A DNA stretch of 5,255 nt, from the NCBI GenBank assembly GCA_004376105.1, contig SOKA01000048.1, forward strand, positions 1 through 5,255, given 5' to 3'. Positions within the stretch are counted from its first letter, which is position 1. The number at the start of each line of letters is the position of its first letter. The DNA is from Dehalococcoidia bacterium. GTDB taxonomy: Bacteria; Chloroflexota; Dehalococcoidia; Dehalococcoidales; E44-bin46. Positions 4,717-5,255 of the stretch are shown here, one piece after another. Below the pieces are notes generated by a model that saw only the letters and a program-made list of their open reading frames with translations, made no database searches and was not told where the DNA came from. A program made the translations under genes and the position numbers.

Positions 4717-5255
4717 AGTCCGCTATGCCCCCAGCCCCACCGGCTATCCCCATGTTGGCAATATCAGGACTGCCCTGTTTAACTGGCTCTTTGCCCGCCG
4801 CTACGGCGGTAGCTTCATCGTCCGCATTGAGGATACCGATGTTACCAGGAAGGTTAAAGACGCGGTGAAGGCTATCCTTGACGGTCTGCGCTGGCTGGGT
4901 CTTGACTGGGATGAGGGACCTGAGGTGGGTGGTAAATATGCCCCCTATTTTCAATCGCAGCGCCTGGAGATATACCGTGAGCTAGCCCAACGCCTGATTT
5001 CACAGGGGGATGCCTATTACTGCTACTGCTCCCCCCAGCGCCTTGAGGAGATGCGTGCCGAGCAGGTCGGGCGCAAGCAACCGCCGGGCTACGACCGTCA
5101 CTGTCGCGACTTAACCCAGGAGGAGCGGGCACAAAAGGAGGCTGAAGGTATCACCCCGGTAGTTCGGTTCAAGACCCCACTTGGCGGGCAGACCAGGTTC
5201 AATGATTTAATTCGGGGTGAGGTGGTATTCGACAATAATACCCTTGACGATTTTA
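4700..5255 (+). CDS. gltX: Glutamyl-tRNA synthetase, N-terminal part (3' truncated by window edge)
   Basis: This class I synthetase attaches glutamate to tRNA-Glu, and often to tRNA-Gln as well in bacteria lacking GlnRS. The 185 residues visible are the Rossmann catalytic domain. VRYAPSPTGYPHVGNIRTALFNWLFARRYGG (7-37) contains the HIGH signature in the form HVGN (18-21), followed by FIVRIEDTDVTR (39-50). A zinc-binding knob is suggested by C108-Y-C110 and Y131-x3-C135, the C-x-C ... Y-x3-C spacing also seen in YadB-type proteins. The KMSKS motif lies beyond the window. The GTG start at 4700 has AGGAAGG (4688-4694) about 5 nt upstream and gives the usual short lead into VRYAPSPTG. The first 17 bp overlap the third RM gene. 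The GC-rich composition contrasts sharply with the RM cassette just upstream. Confidence 0.95.
   Translation, partial: MNTSVRVRYAPSPTGYPHVGNIRTALFNWLFARRYGGSFIVRIEDTDVTRKVKDAVKAILDGLRWLGLDWDEGPEVGGKYAPYFQSQRLEIYRELAQRLISQGDAYYCYCSPQRLEEMRAEQVGRKQPPGYDRHCRDLTQEERAQKEAEGITPVVRFKTPLGGQTRFNDLIRGEVVFDNNTLDDF

Noticed and set aside
4709..5132. Minus-strand frames opposite gltX
   Set aside because: They are antisense to a clear glutamyl-tRNA synthetase; the proteins are Pro/Ala/Gly/Ser-rich with no family features, as expected for shadows of GC-rich coding DNA.

Overview
This is a bacterial chromosomal window of mixed base composition. The reading frame order is: the end of a DUF72/YecE-family gene, a DksA/TraR-type C4 zinc-finger gene, lspA, an RluA/RluD-family pseudouridine synthase gene, a three-gene restriction-modification (RM) cassette, and the 5' part of gltX. 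All genes are on the + strand. The housekeeping set and the style of the proteins would suit a Chloroflexota (Dehalococcoidia-like) genome. This is an impression from the proteins and gene order, not something the sequence proves.

Layout: 1-233 is the DUF72 tail. A near-consensus sigma-70-type promoter (251-279) lies upstream of the zinc-finger gene (359-736), with a perfect 13-bp inverted repeat (281-293 / 332-344) between the promoter and the ribosome binding site. lspA (708-1208) overlaps the zinc-finger gene by 29 bp, so the two are probably co-transcribed. The gap 1209-1452 contains no gene but is packed with foldback DNA: a roughly 100-bp palindromic element, a second nested hairpin, and one copy of a GC-rich double-hairpin repeat that runs up to the TTG start of the pseudouridine synthase gene (1453-2352). 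A second copy of the same repeat, inverted, follows that gene at 2371-2453.

From 2538 to 4716 the DNA becomes clearly more AT-rich. It encodes a ThaI-like type II restriction endonuclease, a beta-class (TSPPY) DNA methyltransferase and a third protein of unknown function that carries a HEPN-like R-x5-H motif. The three genes are tightly packed and look like a horizontally acquired RM island placed between rluD and gltX. The endonuclease would cut unmodified DNA, the methyltransferase would protect the host's own sites, and the third protein is an unassigned partner. gltX (from 4700) overlaps the last cassette gene by 17 bp and returns to GC-rich coding sequence.

The points most worth a second look are three. 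The methyltransferase has its best ribosome binding site plus ATG out of frame, joined to the catalytic frame by a -1 slippery heptamer (CCCTTTT). The third RM gene has its strongest ribosome binding site in front of an ATA codon. The third RM gene itself has no function I can assign.
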